The notes under the pieces were generated by a model, which did no database searches, was not told where the DNA came from, and worked only from the letters and a program-made list of their open reading frames with translations. From contig NZ_JPNB01000002.1 of assembly GCF_000732725.1 (NCBI RefSeq), forward strand, positions 1,116,001 to 1,180,000: a DNA stretch of 64,000 nt, given 5' to 3'. The position numbers and the translations under genes are program-made. The DNA is from Kineothrix alysoides (GTDB taxonomy: Bacteria > Bacillota > Clostridia > Lachnospirales > Lachnospiraceae). Shown here one piece after another: positions 45,734 through 55,034 of the stretch (position 1 is the first letter of the stretch; each line of letters opens with the position of its first letter).

Positions 45734-47218
45734 GTGATCAATTTGAAGGATGTATCCTTTTTCTATGCAGGAAGTGAATCGGAGCGCGGAATAAGAAACA
45801 TCAATCTGTCGGTTGGCAAAGGCGAAGTGGTACTGCTGTGCGGTGAGTCCGGCTGTGGAAAAACAACGGTGACCCGGCTGATAAATGGACTGATACCCCA
45901 TTACTATGAGGGACAGATGAGCGGAGAGGTTCTGATCGGCGAACAAAAAATCCATGAACTGCCATTGCACGAGACATCCCGGCTGGTGGGTTCGGTCTTT
46001 CAAAATCCTCGTTCTCAATTTTTTAGTGTCAGCACTACCAGCGAAATTGCCTTTGGCTGTGAAAACATGGCTCTTCCCGTTCCTGAGATTTTCCGGCGGA
46101 TCGATCAAACAGTGCGAGAGTTTAAAATTGAAAGTTTAATGAATCGGAGCATCTTTAAGCTCTCCGGTGGGGAGAAACAGAAAATCGCCTGTGCGTCCGT
46201 CGCTGCATGCGATCCTCCCATACTTGTGCTGGACGAGCCATCTTCCAATATGGACACGGATGCGGTGGAGGAACTGCGCAGGATCATTGAAATATGGAAA
46301 AGAAAAGGAAAAACTATTATCATTGCCGAACACCGGCTATATTATCTGAGGGAATTGATTGACCGTGTGATATATATGAAAGATGGAGTAATTGCAGGAG
46401 AATATACCGCCCGCGCATTCAGGGCTCTCCCTCCGGAGAAGCTCACGGAGATGGGACTGCGCCCTCTTTCCCTTTCAGGTATAGTAAGAAAGTACGCTGC
46501 AATGCCTGAATCGAATGAGACTATGACTCTTTTAGGGTTTTCCTATTCTTACAAGCATGCCGCATCCACAAGGGCGGCACTTAACATGAAGAATTTTTCG
46601 ATTCCTCGAAATGCTATTATTGCTATAGTAGGAAAAAACGGAGCAGGGAAATCCACCTTTGCCCGGTGCCTGTGTGGGTTGGAGAAAAATTTCGGCGGAA
46701 CGGTGGAAGAAGAAAATCAAGCGCTGCGGTCAAAACAGTTACTGAAAAAATCTTATATGGTAATGCAGGATGTAAATCATCAACTTTTTACTGAGAGCGT
46801 GCTGGATGAAGTGCTGCTCAGTATGAAAAATGAGCAGGAAGCATCGGCCGGGCATATTCTTGACAGCCTCGATCTGCTTCCTTTGAAGGAATTACACCCT
46901 ATGTCGCTTTCCGGAGGGCAGAAGCAAAGAGTAGCGATCGCCGGGGCCGTTGGAAGCGAACGGGAGATTATTATTTTTGATGAGCCTACAAGCGGCCTTG
47001 ACATATATCATATGAAAGAGGTCGCATTAAATATAGAACGCCTGAAAATGCAAGGAAAAACCGTTTTTGTAATTACGCATGATTTGGAGCTTGTCATGGA
47101 GTGCTGTAACCATGTATTGCATTTTGAAAACGGAAAGGTAATAGGGAACTATCCCCTTAATTCTGAAGGCTGCAAAAAACTCAGATTATTCTTCGGTCAT
47201 ATACCTGCAAGTGATTAA
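45734..47218 (+). CDS. ECF energy-coupling ATPase, two ABC domains fused
   Basis: A 494-residue protein with two ABC domains in one chain, replacing separate A and A' subunits. Domain 1: GESGCGKTT near 37, LSGGEKQK near 137, LVLDEPSSNMD. Domain 2: GKNGAGKST near 292, SLSGGQKQR near 393, IIFDEPTSGLD. GTG 45734 is preferred because ATG 45728 is one base from the aggagg site. It completes the S-T-A set in the operon. A strong terminator follows. Confidence 0.93.
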   Translation: MINLKDVSFFYAGSESERGIRNINLSVGKGEVVLLCGESGCGKTTVTRLINGLIPHYYEGQMSGEVLIGEQKIHELPLHETSRLVGSVFQNPRSQFFSVSTTSEIAFGCENMALPVPEIFRRIDQTVREFKIESLMNRSIFKLSGGEKQKIACASVAACDPPILVLDEPSSNMDTDAVEELRRIIEIWKRKGKTIIIAEHRLYYLRELIDRVIYMKDGVIAGEYTARAFRALPPEKLTEMGLRPLSLSGIVRKYAAMPESNETMTLLGFSYSYKHAASTRAALNMKNFSIPRNAIIAIVGKNGAGKSTFARCLCGLEKNFGGTVEEENQALRSKQLLKKSYMVMQDVNHQLFTESVLDEVLLSMKNEQEASAGHILDSLDLLPLKELHPMSLSGGQKQRVAIAGAVGSEREIIIFDEPTSGLDIYHMKEVALNIERLKMQGKTVFVITHDLELVMECCNHVLHFENGKVIGNYPLNSEGCKKLRLFFGHIPASD

Positions 47219-47230
47219 TATAGTACTCCA

Positions 47231-47274
47231 AACAAGCAACAGGAGCCACTGACGGCTCCTGTTGCTTGTTTTAT
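47231..47274 (+). terminator. Terminator of the transporter operon
   Basis: A 17-bp perfect stem (47231-47247 with 47254-47270) with a 6-nt loop runs into TTTT. Confidence 0.92.
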
Positions 47275-47298
47275 CCTGTATTTGATTTGCCGTTAACG

Positions 47299-47921
47299 TT
47301 AACCCCGCTTTTGTTTTTTTGCCTTATAATTTAAATTCTTATACTCTGATGGAGTACAATTCTTTGCCGCTTTAAATATTCGATTGAAGGTGGAAAGACT
47401 GTTAAAACCCGACTGCATTGCAACCTCGGTAATAGAAATATCAGGCTTAATAAGAAGTCTTTCTGCATGTGCGATTCTCTTTTGCGTTAAATAATCATAG
47501 CACGACATATTGGAAAACTGCTTAAATAATCTGGCGAAATGAAACTTGGAAAACCCTGCCAAATCGGCGAGGTCGTCCACCTTATATTTTCCGTGCAATG
47601 ATCGGTAATATAGTTGCAGACCATCATGAACTTCTCCACATATTCATGCTGTTTGCTGTTAGTAATGCCTGGGAACCGGATGTTAGCGTTCAGACTGACA
47701 CTTCCCAGAGTGACAAAAAAGCGTATCATAAGAGAATAAACATAAGCTTCCGCAAAGGGAGATTTTGTGTTGTATTCACGGCTGATTTCCTCTAAATAAA
47801 ACTGCAGCCTTTTGCTCAACTCGGGCTGCTCGCTTTCTGTAATTAACGTATAGGGATGGAGCATATGAAGAAGGGAGTCCATTCCTTTCAAATTGCAAAT
47901 AAGGCTGACATCGAAACCCAA
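47299..47921 (-). pseudogene. AraC-family regulator, N-truncated and frameshifted
   Basis: Two frames make one AraC protein: an N-terminal part (47921 to about 47580, ending HCTENI) and the DNA-binding part (VDDLADLAGFSKFHFARLF, then ITEVAMQSGFNSLSTFNRIF) in the next frame. Restoring a single A in aatataagg near 47580-47590 would rejoin them as ENIKVDDLADLAGF. The sensory N-terminus is also short, with about 100 residues of a typical AraC cupin part missing. Probably inactive. Confidence 0.8.
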
Positions 47922-47947
47922 CTTCTCCTATTAATGACTTGTAAAAG

Positions 47948-48337
47948 CTAATTTTTCTCTATTTCATAGCCCCATTTTGCAATTTCTGCAATTAACTCCA
48001 GAGGAAGCGGCCTGCTATGCGGAAGCTGCAATGCACCTTTACTCGTTTTATATTCTCCAAGTCTTGGTAAGAAATGCGCCATAGCCTTCTCACCGGGATA
48101 TATTCCAATATGATTTTTAAACGATGCGAAATGAATTATATTGTGTCTGTTCCAATAAGTGGGCATTTGCCATGATATACGCTCCTCTGCGTCCGGAATC
48201 GCAGTCCGGATCGTATCCCTTACCAGATACAAAAGCGGCTGAACGCTCTCCGGTTGTCCGGCAATATACTCATCTATTGTTTTTGGCGGTTCATTGCGGC
48301 GATCGATTTGATTAATATTGTTTGCTTCTTCTTTCAT
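47948..48337 (-). CDS. DUF1801 domain protein (YdhG-like)
   Basis: A 129-residue protein with the DUF1801 pattern: IDEYIAGQPESVQPLLYLVRDTI near 25, ISWQMPTYW near 60, FASFKNHIGIYPG near 75 and the ending KGALQLPHSRPLPLELIAEIAKW. The family has an iron-chaperone-like (YdhG/frataxin) fold but its role is not firmly known. ATG 48337 has an aaggagg site 6 nt away. It lies between two decayed regulator genes. Confidence 0.88.
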   Translation of the reverse strand: MKEEANNINQIDRRNEPPKTIDEYIAGQPESVQPLLYLVRDTIRTAIPDAEERISWQMPTYWNRHNIIHFASFKNHIGIYPGEKAMAHFLPRLGEYKTSKGALQLPHSRPLPLELIAEIAKWGYEIEKN

Positions 48338-48419
48338 CTGTTTCCTCCTTAATTTAACATACATAACCTATTGTATTCATGTAATACTATCTTTCTTATA
48401 CACATCCAAAGGATGTCCA

Positions 48420-48737
48420 TTACCGTCCTTCCGGTTTAAATTTCAACTCCTTAAATTCCTTTGGAGAAATTCCGAATTCCTTTTTAAACGCTCTATAAAA
48501 ACTGGAATAATCCCTGAAGCCAAAAGACTGATACACCTGGCTGATATTATACTTGAAAATATGGGAAATATAATACTTACTTACGAAAAATTTATTTGCA
48601 ATTGCATCCAGCGTAAGCTCCTCCTCCAAATGCATGATCAGGCCGTTGATGCCCAGCGCAATGCGCACATTCCTTCCGAACCGCTGACCCTGCAGATGAA
48701 TACAGCTCGGCAGCGTATAGTGGTTCTGCGACCACAA
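48420..48737 (-). pseudogene. AraC-family regulator fragment with internal deletion
   Basis: The frame carries the first helix-turn-helix (LTLDAIANKFFVSKYYISHIFK) joined directly to the second (NISQVYQSFGFRDYSSFYRAF, then FGISPKEF). About 32 residues that normally link the two (the helix with the RR/ERAKxLL segment) are gone in frame, and there is no N-terminal sensory domain. The DNA-binding domain cannot be intact, so this is a remnant. Confidence 0.75.
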
Positions 48738-48769
48738 GAACGGTATGGAAAGGCAGATGAGTCCTTATC

Positions 48770-48909
48770 GATAAGTTCCTCTTCACCATCAATCATTGAC
48801 TTGGCCTCATCGGCAGTGATTTGCATATATTCTGCCTGCTTCGCCTTGACTTCTTTTCCACAGCCTGCAAGCAGAAAAAAAGAGCTGACAATAAAAGTAT
48901 TAGTTTCAT
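48770..48909 (-). pseudogene. Rhodanese-like lipoprotein, 5' remnant
   Basis: ATG 48909 has an aaaggg site 8 nt upstream and begins a lipoprotein signal. A run of seven T breaks the frame; with eight T it reads LLAGCGKEVKAKQAEY and continues MQITADEAKSMIDGEEELI, the start of a rhodanese domain. The sequence then departs from the family, near 48770, into the AraC fragment. The catalytic Cys loop is absent. Confidence 0.6.
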
Positions 48910-48927
48910 ACTATGGCCCTTTCTTGC

Positions 48928-49785
48928 TCAGGAATTAAACCGGGCATATTTCTTCGGAGATATGCCCACTGCTTTGGTAAAGGATTTTAAAAAGTTACTA
49001 TAGTCGTTAAAACCGCATTTTTCACAGGTCTCCGTCACGGAATGCCCTTCATTTAGCAGAGCTTTTGCGATGGTAATTCTTCTCGCGGTAATGTATTTGT
49101 TAATTGTAGTTCCGGTGGTGGACTTGAAGATACGGCACAAGTAAGAACCGCTTAAGTAAAAGTATTCCGACAGCATCTCAAGCGTCAAGTCTTCAGAAAT
49201 ATGTTGATTGATATAAGAAAGAATATCATCCACCTGAGCATGATTTGTTGTGACCGCTTCCTTATATTTGCGGTGGCAGGATTCATCAAAAAACTTATTT
49301 AAAAATACCATGAGCTCCGTAAGAGCCGAACGCTCCGTCAAATCTGTGCCGAAGCCTTCGGCTTCCGCTATTTTATGTATCAGATAAATAAAGCGTTTAC
49401 CCAAATCGGAATCGAGATGAAATTTATGAGGATAATCAGCATTTCTGTGAGTAAAGCAGTGGCTTAAGTCGGTTATTTTAGAAGAAATACGACTTAAATA
49501 ATCGGGATGGATGGAGAGAACAATTCTCTCGTGAATGCGGGCATCTATCTGTGTCAGGTGATGGCTTTCATACTGGTTAATAAAGAAAATATCTCCCGGC
49601 TCAATCGTATAAAACCGGTTATCGATCAAGAACTGCTTGCCTCCGGATATAGAATAATAAATCTCGTAGCAGTCGTGTATATGCATGTCCAATGGCTTTT
49701 CATCGCTGTAAAGATGCGCAAGAGAAAAATACTTGTTTGTAATGCAATACTGAATCGCTTCCATGTTGGATGTAAATTCTTTCAT
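48928..49785 (-). CDS. AraC-family transcriptional regulator
   Basis: A complete 285-residue regulator: an N-terminal cupin sensor (HIHDCYEIYYSISGG near 37, IEPGDIFFINQYESHH near 63) and a C-terminal pair of helix-turn-helices (LTLEMLSEYFYLSGSYLCRIF near 190, VTETCEKCGFNDYSNFLKSF near 240). It probably senses a sugar. ATG 49785 is preferred; a GTG at 49797 adds four residues but overlaps the aaaggtg site. It is the only intact AraC gene in a cluster of decayed ones. Confidence 0.92.
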   Translation of the reverse strand: MKEFTSNMEAIQYCITNKYFSLAHLYSDEKPLDMHIHDCYEIYYSISGGKQFLIDNRFYTIEPGDIFFINQYESHHLTQIDARIHERIVLSIHPDYLSRISSKITDLSHCFTHRNADYPHKFHLDSDLGKRFIYLIHKIAEAEGFGTDLTERSALTELMVFLNKFFDESCHRKYKEAVTTNHAQVDDILSYINQHISEDLTLEMLSEYFYLSGSYLCRIFKSTTGTTINKYITARRITIAKALLNEGHSVTETCEKCGFNDYSNFLKSFTKAVGISPKKYARFNS

Positions 49786-49924
49786 GACTTTTTGCACCTT
49801 TCCCTTTTCTTTTATTTTAACTATAATCTTAAGCTTATTATCGCTTCATCTACCATTATAAGGGGCACGTTTAGCATTTACAACATTTTCATCAATTCGA
49901 TTTCTTTATTTGCAGTTTCTTAAT

Positions 49925-50572
49925 TTAAACTTGCTTTAGTAATTTCTTTGAAACATTCCTTGTAAAAAACTGTATCGAAGGTCCAAGCATCAAAACCGTG
50001 AGAAAAGTTCCGATGCCAACTAACCCGCCTACAATTAAAGCTATAATTACTGCGGTTCCGTCACAAGCGATACGACAGAAAAGATAAGGCAAATGAGCTT
50101 GTTCTGATAGTCCGAGCGAAAGGTAATCATAGGGGGAGATGCCTGAGGCTGAAGTCTGATAAAGGGATACGCCCATTGCCGATATAAGAATAGCAGACAG
50201 CAGAACGATCAGCCGAACCGGATAAGTATCAGAGAGTGTAATGTAATGGGTATCCAAATACATACAGAAATCTGCCACATAGCCGACCAGGGTCCAATTA
50301 ACCAATGTTCCGATTCCAATATATTTTTTTCCAAAAAAGAACTGAAAGCTGAAAAGGAATAAATTAAATAACAAAAGAAAAGTTCCGTAATTTAAAGGAG
50401 TCCTCATGGACAAAGATAATGTCATTGCAGAAAAAGGATCATTGCCCAATGCCGCATGGCGGTAAAAAGCAATTCCGATACCAAGCAGAGTATTCCCTGC
50501 GAACATACATAGAATTCTGCGAAGACCAAGATTCGATAGGTATTTTACTAAAATAACAAGTGTTTTTTTCAT
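49925..50572 (-). CDS. YczE/YitT-like membrane protein
   Basis: A 215-residue protein with five or six membrane helices of the YczE/YyaS type (GIGIAFYRHAALGNDPFSAM near 33, GVSLYQTSASGISPYDYLSL near 128 and a matching half-repeat). Family function is unknown, though YczE affects surfactin production in Bacillus. ATG 50572 has an aaggag site; the ORF reaches further upstream to 50686 without one. A strong promoter lies at 50748-50776. Confidence 0.8.
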   Translation of the reverse strand: MKKTLVILVKYLSNLGLRRILCMFAGNTLLGIGIAFYRHAALGNDPFSAMTLSLSMRTPLNYGTFLLLFNLFLFSFQFFFGKKYIGIGTLVNWTLVGYVADFCMYLDTHYITLSDTYPVRLIVLLSAILISAMGVSLYQTSASGISPYDYLSLGLSEQAHLPYLFCRIACDGTAVIIALIVGGLVGIGTFLTVLMLGPSIQFFTRNVSKKLLKQV

Positions 50573-50903
50573 TTCAATTAGTTTCTCCTTAGCCCGCTTT
50601 CCTGTCACTTTAAAAGAGTTTCCCAACAAAAGTGCCTGTAAACAAACACCGTAGTATAGGAAACCCCTTATCATCATGTTACACACCTATGAAGCGAAGT
50701 ATCTGAAAACAGATCTTCGGTTTATTCGGTGCTTTATTACTTTGGTAATTATACATTACAAAGTTTGTTTTGTAAATGTTATTTACGATATGTTGTTAAG
50801 CACCGGTTACTATTCGTTACTGTTCACTCCGTTCTCAGCAACGCATGACTTCTGCGATGCCGGGAGGTGTTTTTGGCAGACAAAATCCGTAGAAAAATTC
50901 ATC
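50573..50903. other. Intergenic region upstream of the YczE-like gene
   Basis: About 330 bp. It holds the minus-strand promoter and dyad described separately; the part from 50780 to 50903 follows the end of the convergent-side chemoreceptor gene and shows no gene or strong terminator. Confidence 0.5.
50748..50776 (-). promoter_or_regulatory. Promoter with operator-like dyad for the YczE-like gene
   Basis: On the minus strand TTTACA (50771-50776) and TATAAT (50748-50753) have a 17-bp spacer. Within it lies TTACAAA-N6-TTTGTAA (50756-50775), a perfect 7-bp dyad overlapping the -35 box, suggesting repressor control. Confidence 0.65.
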
Positions 50904-52967
50904 TTATTCTACCACAAAATGTTCCATCTTCTTCTCCAGCGTATCCATATCCTCCATCAAGTTCTGAGATATAGAATCCATTTTCTCCGCATTTATCAAA
51001 AGCTCATCTGCCAGTATACCTACCTTGGCGGCGGAGTCGGAGGTGGATTCAGTAACCTCGGTAATCCTTCCGACGGCAAGCTTGGTCGCATGGCGTCCAG
51101 CGTTTACGCTTTCCACGTTCTGGCTTATTTCATCTACGCTCATGATGAGTTCCGTCATTCCGAGACTCAGCTTATCGAAAATGACGGCCATTTCTTTAAC
51201 ACCTTTCTCCTGCTCGCCAACGATTTCCTTCGCTTCCTGTGCATTGCTCGTAGTCTCCTGCATTTGGGCCATGATGTCATTTACTGTATTTTGAATTTGT
51301 TCCGCCGCTTCCAGGGAATTGTCCGCAAGCTTGCGTATTTCCTCTGCGACCACTGAGAAACTGCGGCCTGCGGCACCTGCGCGGGCAGCTTCAATGGAAG
51401 CGTTTAAGGAAAGGAGCGTGGTTTGCTCTGAAATATCGTTGATAATGCCGATAAATGCTTCGATGGACTTCGCTTTCTGAGACAAATAGGAAATGTTGTC
51501 AATGACCTTTGCCGTAACCTGTGAGGTGGAATCCGAGCTGTGAGACAGCGAATTCATCTGCAGTACTCCCGATTTGATCATTTCGTGGCTGGAAGAAGCA
51601 AAGGTCTCTATTTTTCCTACTTCCTGCAATACCGTTTTTATTTCCCCGGACAACAAATCCATTTTCTGCTGGCACTCGTTGGCGTTTTCTCTCTGGTTTT
51701 CGATTCCCTGCCGGATTTCCTCGATAGCATGATTGATATCGCCGGAATGGCTGTTTACCGTATCGGAAGTATTTTTAACTTCGCCGGAGGTTTCGGATAC
51801 CCGGGAAACACTTTCCTTAAAGTCGTGAACCAAAACACGCATATGCTCTAACATTTGGGTAACGCTCTGCCCTATACTGCTGAATTCATCATTTCCCCGG
51901 ATTTTTATCTCAGCCGTAAGGTCTCCGGAAGAAGACTTGTCAAGACCTGCCATAATAAGCTTCATTCTTCTGCTGATTTTTATAGAAATCAAAGCCGCGA
52001 GAACGCTGGCGATGACACAGGATAAAATAACGAGAAGAATGGTAATGGTTTTAATATTGTTTGCTTTCTCAGTCACAATATCTTTTGGTATTAAGGCATA
52101 TACGACGATATCCGCGATATTGTTCCTGGAGGCAAGGAGAAGATAGCTCATGCCTCCCTCTTTTATGTAACCGGTAGTTTGTGTTTCACCGGAATTTTGA
52201 AACTGCTTATAAAAATCACCGTCTGTCAGGGTAAAATCCAGCTCGCTGCCGGTAACCACTTCTCTGCCGCCGCTTGTTATAAGCCCCACCGTACTGCCTG
52301 CGCCAATATCTGTTTTATCCAGAATGTCCAGGATCATGTTTTTGCTTATATCAACAACAACTCCCGCCTTTGAATTGTTAGAAGCGCAGTAGTAGGAAAG
52401 AAGATAATCTTCCGTACTCGTCCCCAGCCTCTCATCAATGATAGCGTGGGAATCCAGCCAGGCAGAGAATATGCCGGAACCGCAGGTTTCCTGAATCTCC
52501 GTCTCCAACTCATCGTAGAAGCCGGTGCCGCTCCCCTTTTTCATATCCTTTGTAGTCTGCATAATAACGCCGGGCTGAGTGATGATATGTATGTCATGAA
52601 TGAACTTATTGGTAGTACGTGCGGACTCCATGCCGGATTTCATGCTGTCAATGGTCTGTATCTTCTTGGAGTTATCCCCTTCGTACAGACCCAGATAATA
52701 CTTATTCATGTTAGGATCGTTGGCATATTTCAAGGCTTCGGCTTCTCCCAGTTGAAGACCCAGATCAATATACTGATCGATCATTTTTATGGCAGCCAGA
52801 GAGGAATCCTCATATTTTTCCCTTATACCTTTTTCTGCCTGGGAGTAGGCAAGTACGCCTACGAGTATAACGCAGAGAATGGGAATGATAAAGGCAACGC
52901 TGATTTGTCTTATGATACCGTGTTTCTTAGATAATTTGATTTTTTTCTCTTTCCTTGTTTTTTTCAT
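50904..52967 (-). CDS. Methyl-accepting chemotaxis protein, paralogue of the 2598 gene
   Basis: A 687-residue transmembrane receptor: basic N-terminus, membrane helix at about 20-40, extracellular sensor to about 304, second helix at about 305-328, HAMP, and a signalling domain with [15 protein letters not shown] near 505. The sensor domain shares FIxxIHIIT, GFYxEL and AVIDxS patterns with the receptor at 2598, so the two diverged after duplication. It lies next to the heparinase-like gene and the sugar ABC locus, on the same strand as the former. Ligand unknown. Confidence 0.93.
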   Translation of the reverse strand: MKKTRKEKKIKLSKKHGIIRQISVAFIIPILCVILVGVLAYSQAEKGIREKYEDSSLAAIKMIDQYIDLGLQLGEAEALKYANDPNMNKYYLGLYEGDNSKKIQTIDSMKSGMESARTTNKFIHDIHIITQPGVIMQTTKDMKKGSGTGFYDELETEIQETCGSGIFSAWLDSHAIIDERLGTSTEDYLLSYYCASNNSKAGVVVDISKNMILDILDKTDIGAGSTVGLITSGGREVVTGSELDFTLTDGDFYKQFQNSGETQTTGYIKEGGMSYLLLASRNNIADIVVYALIPKDIVTEKANNIKTITILLVILSCVIASVLAALISIKISRRMKLIMAGLDKSSSGDLTAEIKIRGNDEFSSIGQSVTQMLEHMRVLVHDFKESVSRVSETSGEVKNTSDTVNSHSGDINHAIEEIRQGIENQRENANECQQKMDLLSGEIKTVLQEVGKIETFASSSHEMIKSGVLQMNSLSHSSDSTSQVTAKVIDNISYLSQKAKSIEAFIGIINDISEQTTLLSLNASIEAARAGAAGRSFSVVAEEIRKLADNSLEAAEQIQNTVNDIMAQMQETTSNAQEAKEIVGEQEKGVKEMAVIFDKLSLGMTELIMSVDEISQNVESVNAGRHATKLAVGRITEVTESTSDSAAKVGILADELLINAEKMDSISQNLMEDMDTLEKKMEHFVVE

Positions 52968-52999
52968 TGCTTCCTCCTTTTGTACACTGCAATGCGGTT

Positions 53000-54823
53000 C
53001 TATGAAATCAGTATTTTCAAACTGTTTTTATCCGGCAGGACCAGAATCCGGTAGATTTCGTGCTCCCAGACAGCCTTTAGACGAGGATCGGCAACCGGAA
53101 TTTCCTCTATTGTATAAATGCTGCCGCCCTCTATCTGCATCTTTCCCAAAGAGCCTATGGAAACCGTGGGGCTGTTCTTGTCGGATAAGTGACTGGCCAC
53201 AGGCTTTTCATAGGTCATAAGGCTGATGACTACCTGAGAAAGGGGAACGGAAAAAGAGTCCTCAATAGTGATGTACTTTCCCTTGTATAGGGCAGCATGC
53301 CGTTTATAGAAAAGAAGGCCGCATTCGGGGGGATAAGCTCCGGAAATATCCATTTCGATATCGCATACCTCCTTTTCCATCCGGTAAACGACATCCTTTG
53401 CCTTATATTCGGCTCCGTCCTTTTGCATAAAGCCGCCCACGGTAGGAAGGTTGTGGTAGGCGGACTGCATGGTCCATATTTCGTAACGCCGGGAAGAGAA
53501 AGTTTTCTTCGTATAGCTTTCCACTCCGATGTCGATGAACATAGGCTTGCCGTTCTTGTATACGGTAAAGCTTCCGGTATCGTTGTGGTTATGACTGTCC
53601 CCGTTACCCCCTGCCTTTACGGCAAGGCAGAACTGTTCATCTCTTGCGATAAAGAGACCCGTACTGGGATAAAAGATATCCCGGCGGGAAAGAGGAAGGC
53701 TGGTATCACAGCCCCTTATCCCGGCAGCAGTAAATGCGTTCTGCAAACGATAGTATAAATTATTTTCTGAGGATAAAAGGAGAGAAGCGGGCAGATCCTT
53801 TTTGAAATCGTCAGCGGCAAACTGCGCCATTGCCTTGTTGCCGGTCCGCCTGGCAAATAAATATTCCCGTACTCCCGCACGCCCTGCGGCGGGGGAACAA
53901 TCTGCGAAGTTCACATAGTATTTGTCGTCAATATGAACGTTCAGTATGTAAGAAGCAATATTCCGGATCTTCGTATCTTCATAGAGGGAAGCGAAGCGGC
54001 CGTTTGTTATTGCGTTTAGTATCTCCATGGTATTGAACAGGCATAGACCGGCATGGCGATAGTACTGAGCACCTTCGTCACAGCAGCCGTCCTCACCGTA
54101 TTCGGCAAGAAAGTAATCGGTACTTTTACAAGCCTTCAGAAAAATGTCGTACCGGATATCCTCATTTCCATCCGTTAAGAAGGCGGATAGCAGGACATTT
54201 TGCGTACACCAGATCGTCCAGTTATTCATCGGCTCATTTCCGTTGCCCATCCACCAGAAATGGACATTTAAATATGGGGTAAAAATGCGGTGCTTAAGCT
54301 CCGAGAGAATTCGTTTCGTTATAAAGGGGCTGATTTTATCGAGAGGGTCCCTCATCAAATAATAAGCTGCAGCCAGAACCGCGCCCGTCTCGCAGGCAAA
54401 CAGATCTAACACGGGAGCTGTCGTATCGGGCAGGGGAAGCTGCGGGCAGTCGCGTATGTAGGAGTTGTGCGCCGGAAGCTGCCATGCGCTTTCCTCGCAA
54501 ACAGAAAAGATACCGTTTATAATATCCTGAGTAAACCGCCCTTTGTTTTCTGCGCATTCCGCCAGTACCAGCGCACTTAGGGCCAGACGCTTAGCGAAGG
54601 ATTTGGACTCGAACCGGACTCTGTTCCCTGTTTTCGAAAAATCCATGAAATCCGAGGCTGAGATATAAGGAAAGGAAAACTCCAGATATTTTTCGCCCAA
54701 CCCGATCGCTTCCTTTCGCCACTGCGCATCCAGGGAATCCCAAGCCCCTCTGTCGGTAATGGGGGCAAAGGGGGCAAAGGGAATAAGGGGATGCCGGTAC
54801 TCTTTAGCTAATTCAAAAAACAT
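53000..54823 (-). CDS. Heparinase II/III-family protein
   Basis: A 607-residue protein with an alpha/alpha toroid (about 1-320) and a C-terminal beta-sandwich containing [14 protein letters not shown] near residue 405, [13 protein letters not shown] and the [12 protein letters not shown] block, features of the heparinase II/III family of polysaccharide lyases (PL12/PL15/PL21 types). Such enzymes cleave uronate-containing polysaccharides, leaving an unsaturated end, the substrate of the GH88 enzyme at 62349. No signal peptide is present, so it may act inside on imported oligosaccharides. ATG 54823 is chosen over 54835. Confidence 0.85.
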   Translation of the reverse strand: MFFELAKEYRHPLIPFAPFAPITDRGAWDSLDAQWRKEAIGLGEKYLEFSFPYISASDFMDFSKTGNRVRFESKSFAKRLALSALVLAECAENKGRFTQDIINGIFSVCEESAWQLPAHNSYIRDCPQLPLPDTTAPVLDLFACETGAVLAAAYYLMRDPLDKISPFITKRILSELKHRIFTPYLNVHFWWMGNGNEPMNNWTIWCTQNVLLSAFLTDGNEDIRYDIFLKACKSTDYFLAEYGEDGCCDEGAQYYRHAGLCLFNTMEILNAITNGRFASLYEDTKIRNIASYILNVHIDDKYYVNFADCSPAAGRAGVREYLFARRTGNKAMAQFAADDFKKDLPASLLLSSENNLYYRLQNAFTAAGIRGCDTSLPLSRRDIFYPSTGLFIARDEQFCLAVKAGGNGDSHNHNDTGSFTVYKNGKPMFIDIGVESYTKKTFSSRRYEIWTMQSAYHNLPTVGGFMQKDGAEYKAKDVVYRMEKEVCDIEMDISGAYPPECGLLFYKRHAALYKGKYITIEDSFSVPLSQVVISLMTYEKPVASHLSDKNSPTVSIGSLGKMQIEGGSIYTIEEIPVADPRLKAVWEHEIYRILVLPDKNSLKILIS

Positions 54824-54925
54824 ACGGTTAACCATACCTTTCTTTATGACCTGTGAACTCCTGGTGTACTGACGTACTCAGTTCAATTATTTGATGGACG
54901 ATGGCATGTACTTGAACATAATGGA

Positions 54926-54963
54926 ACAAAAACCAGAAAAGCAAGTAAAATGCTTCTCTGGTT
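54926..54963 (-). terminator. Terminator of the two-component operon
   Basis: On the minus strand aaccagagaagca and tgcttttctggtt pair with one mismatch around a 7-nt loop and are followed by TTTTT (54928-54932 complement). Confidence 0.75.
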
Positions 54964-55034
54964 CCAGTATAATTTTATATTTTAATAATTAGAATGAATT
55001 ATATTACGATAAGCTTCACTATTTTATTTAGTAT

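Noticed and set aside
45338-46108. 256-residue minus-strand ORF
   Set aside because: Opposite well-defined ECF T and ATPase genes.
48318-48938. 206-residue plus-strand ORF across the decayed AraC/rhodanese region
   Set aside because: The minus strand carries recognisable protein remnants in the same place; this frame shows none.
50676-51356. 226-residue plus-strand ORF
   Set aside because: Mostly opposite the chemoreceptor gene; amino-acid composition and lack of ribosome site mark it as a shadow.
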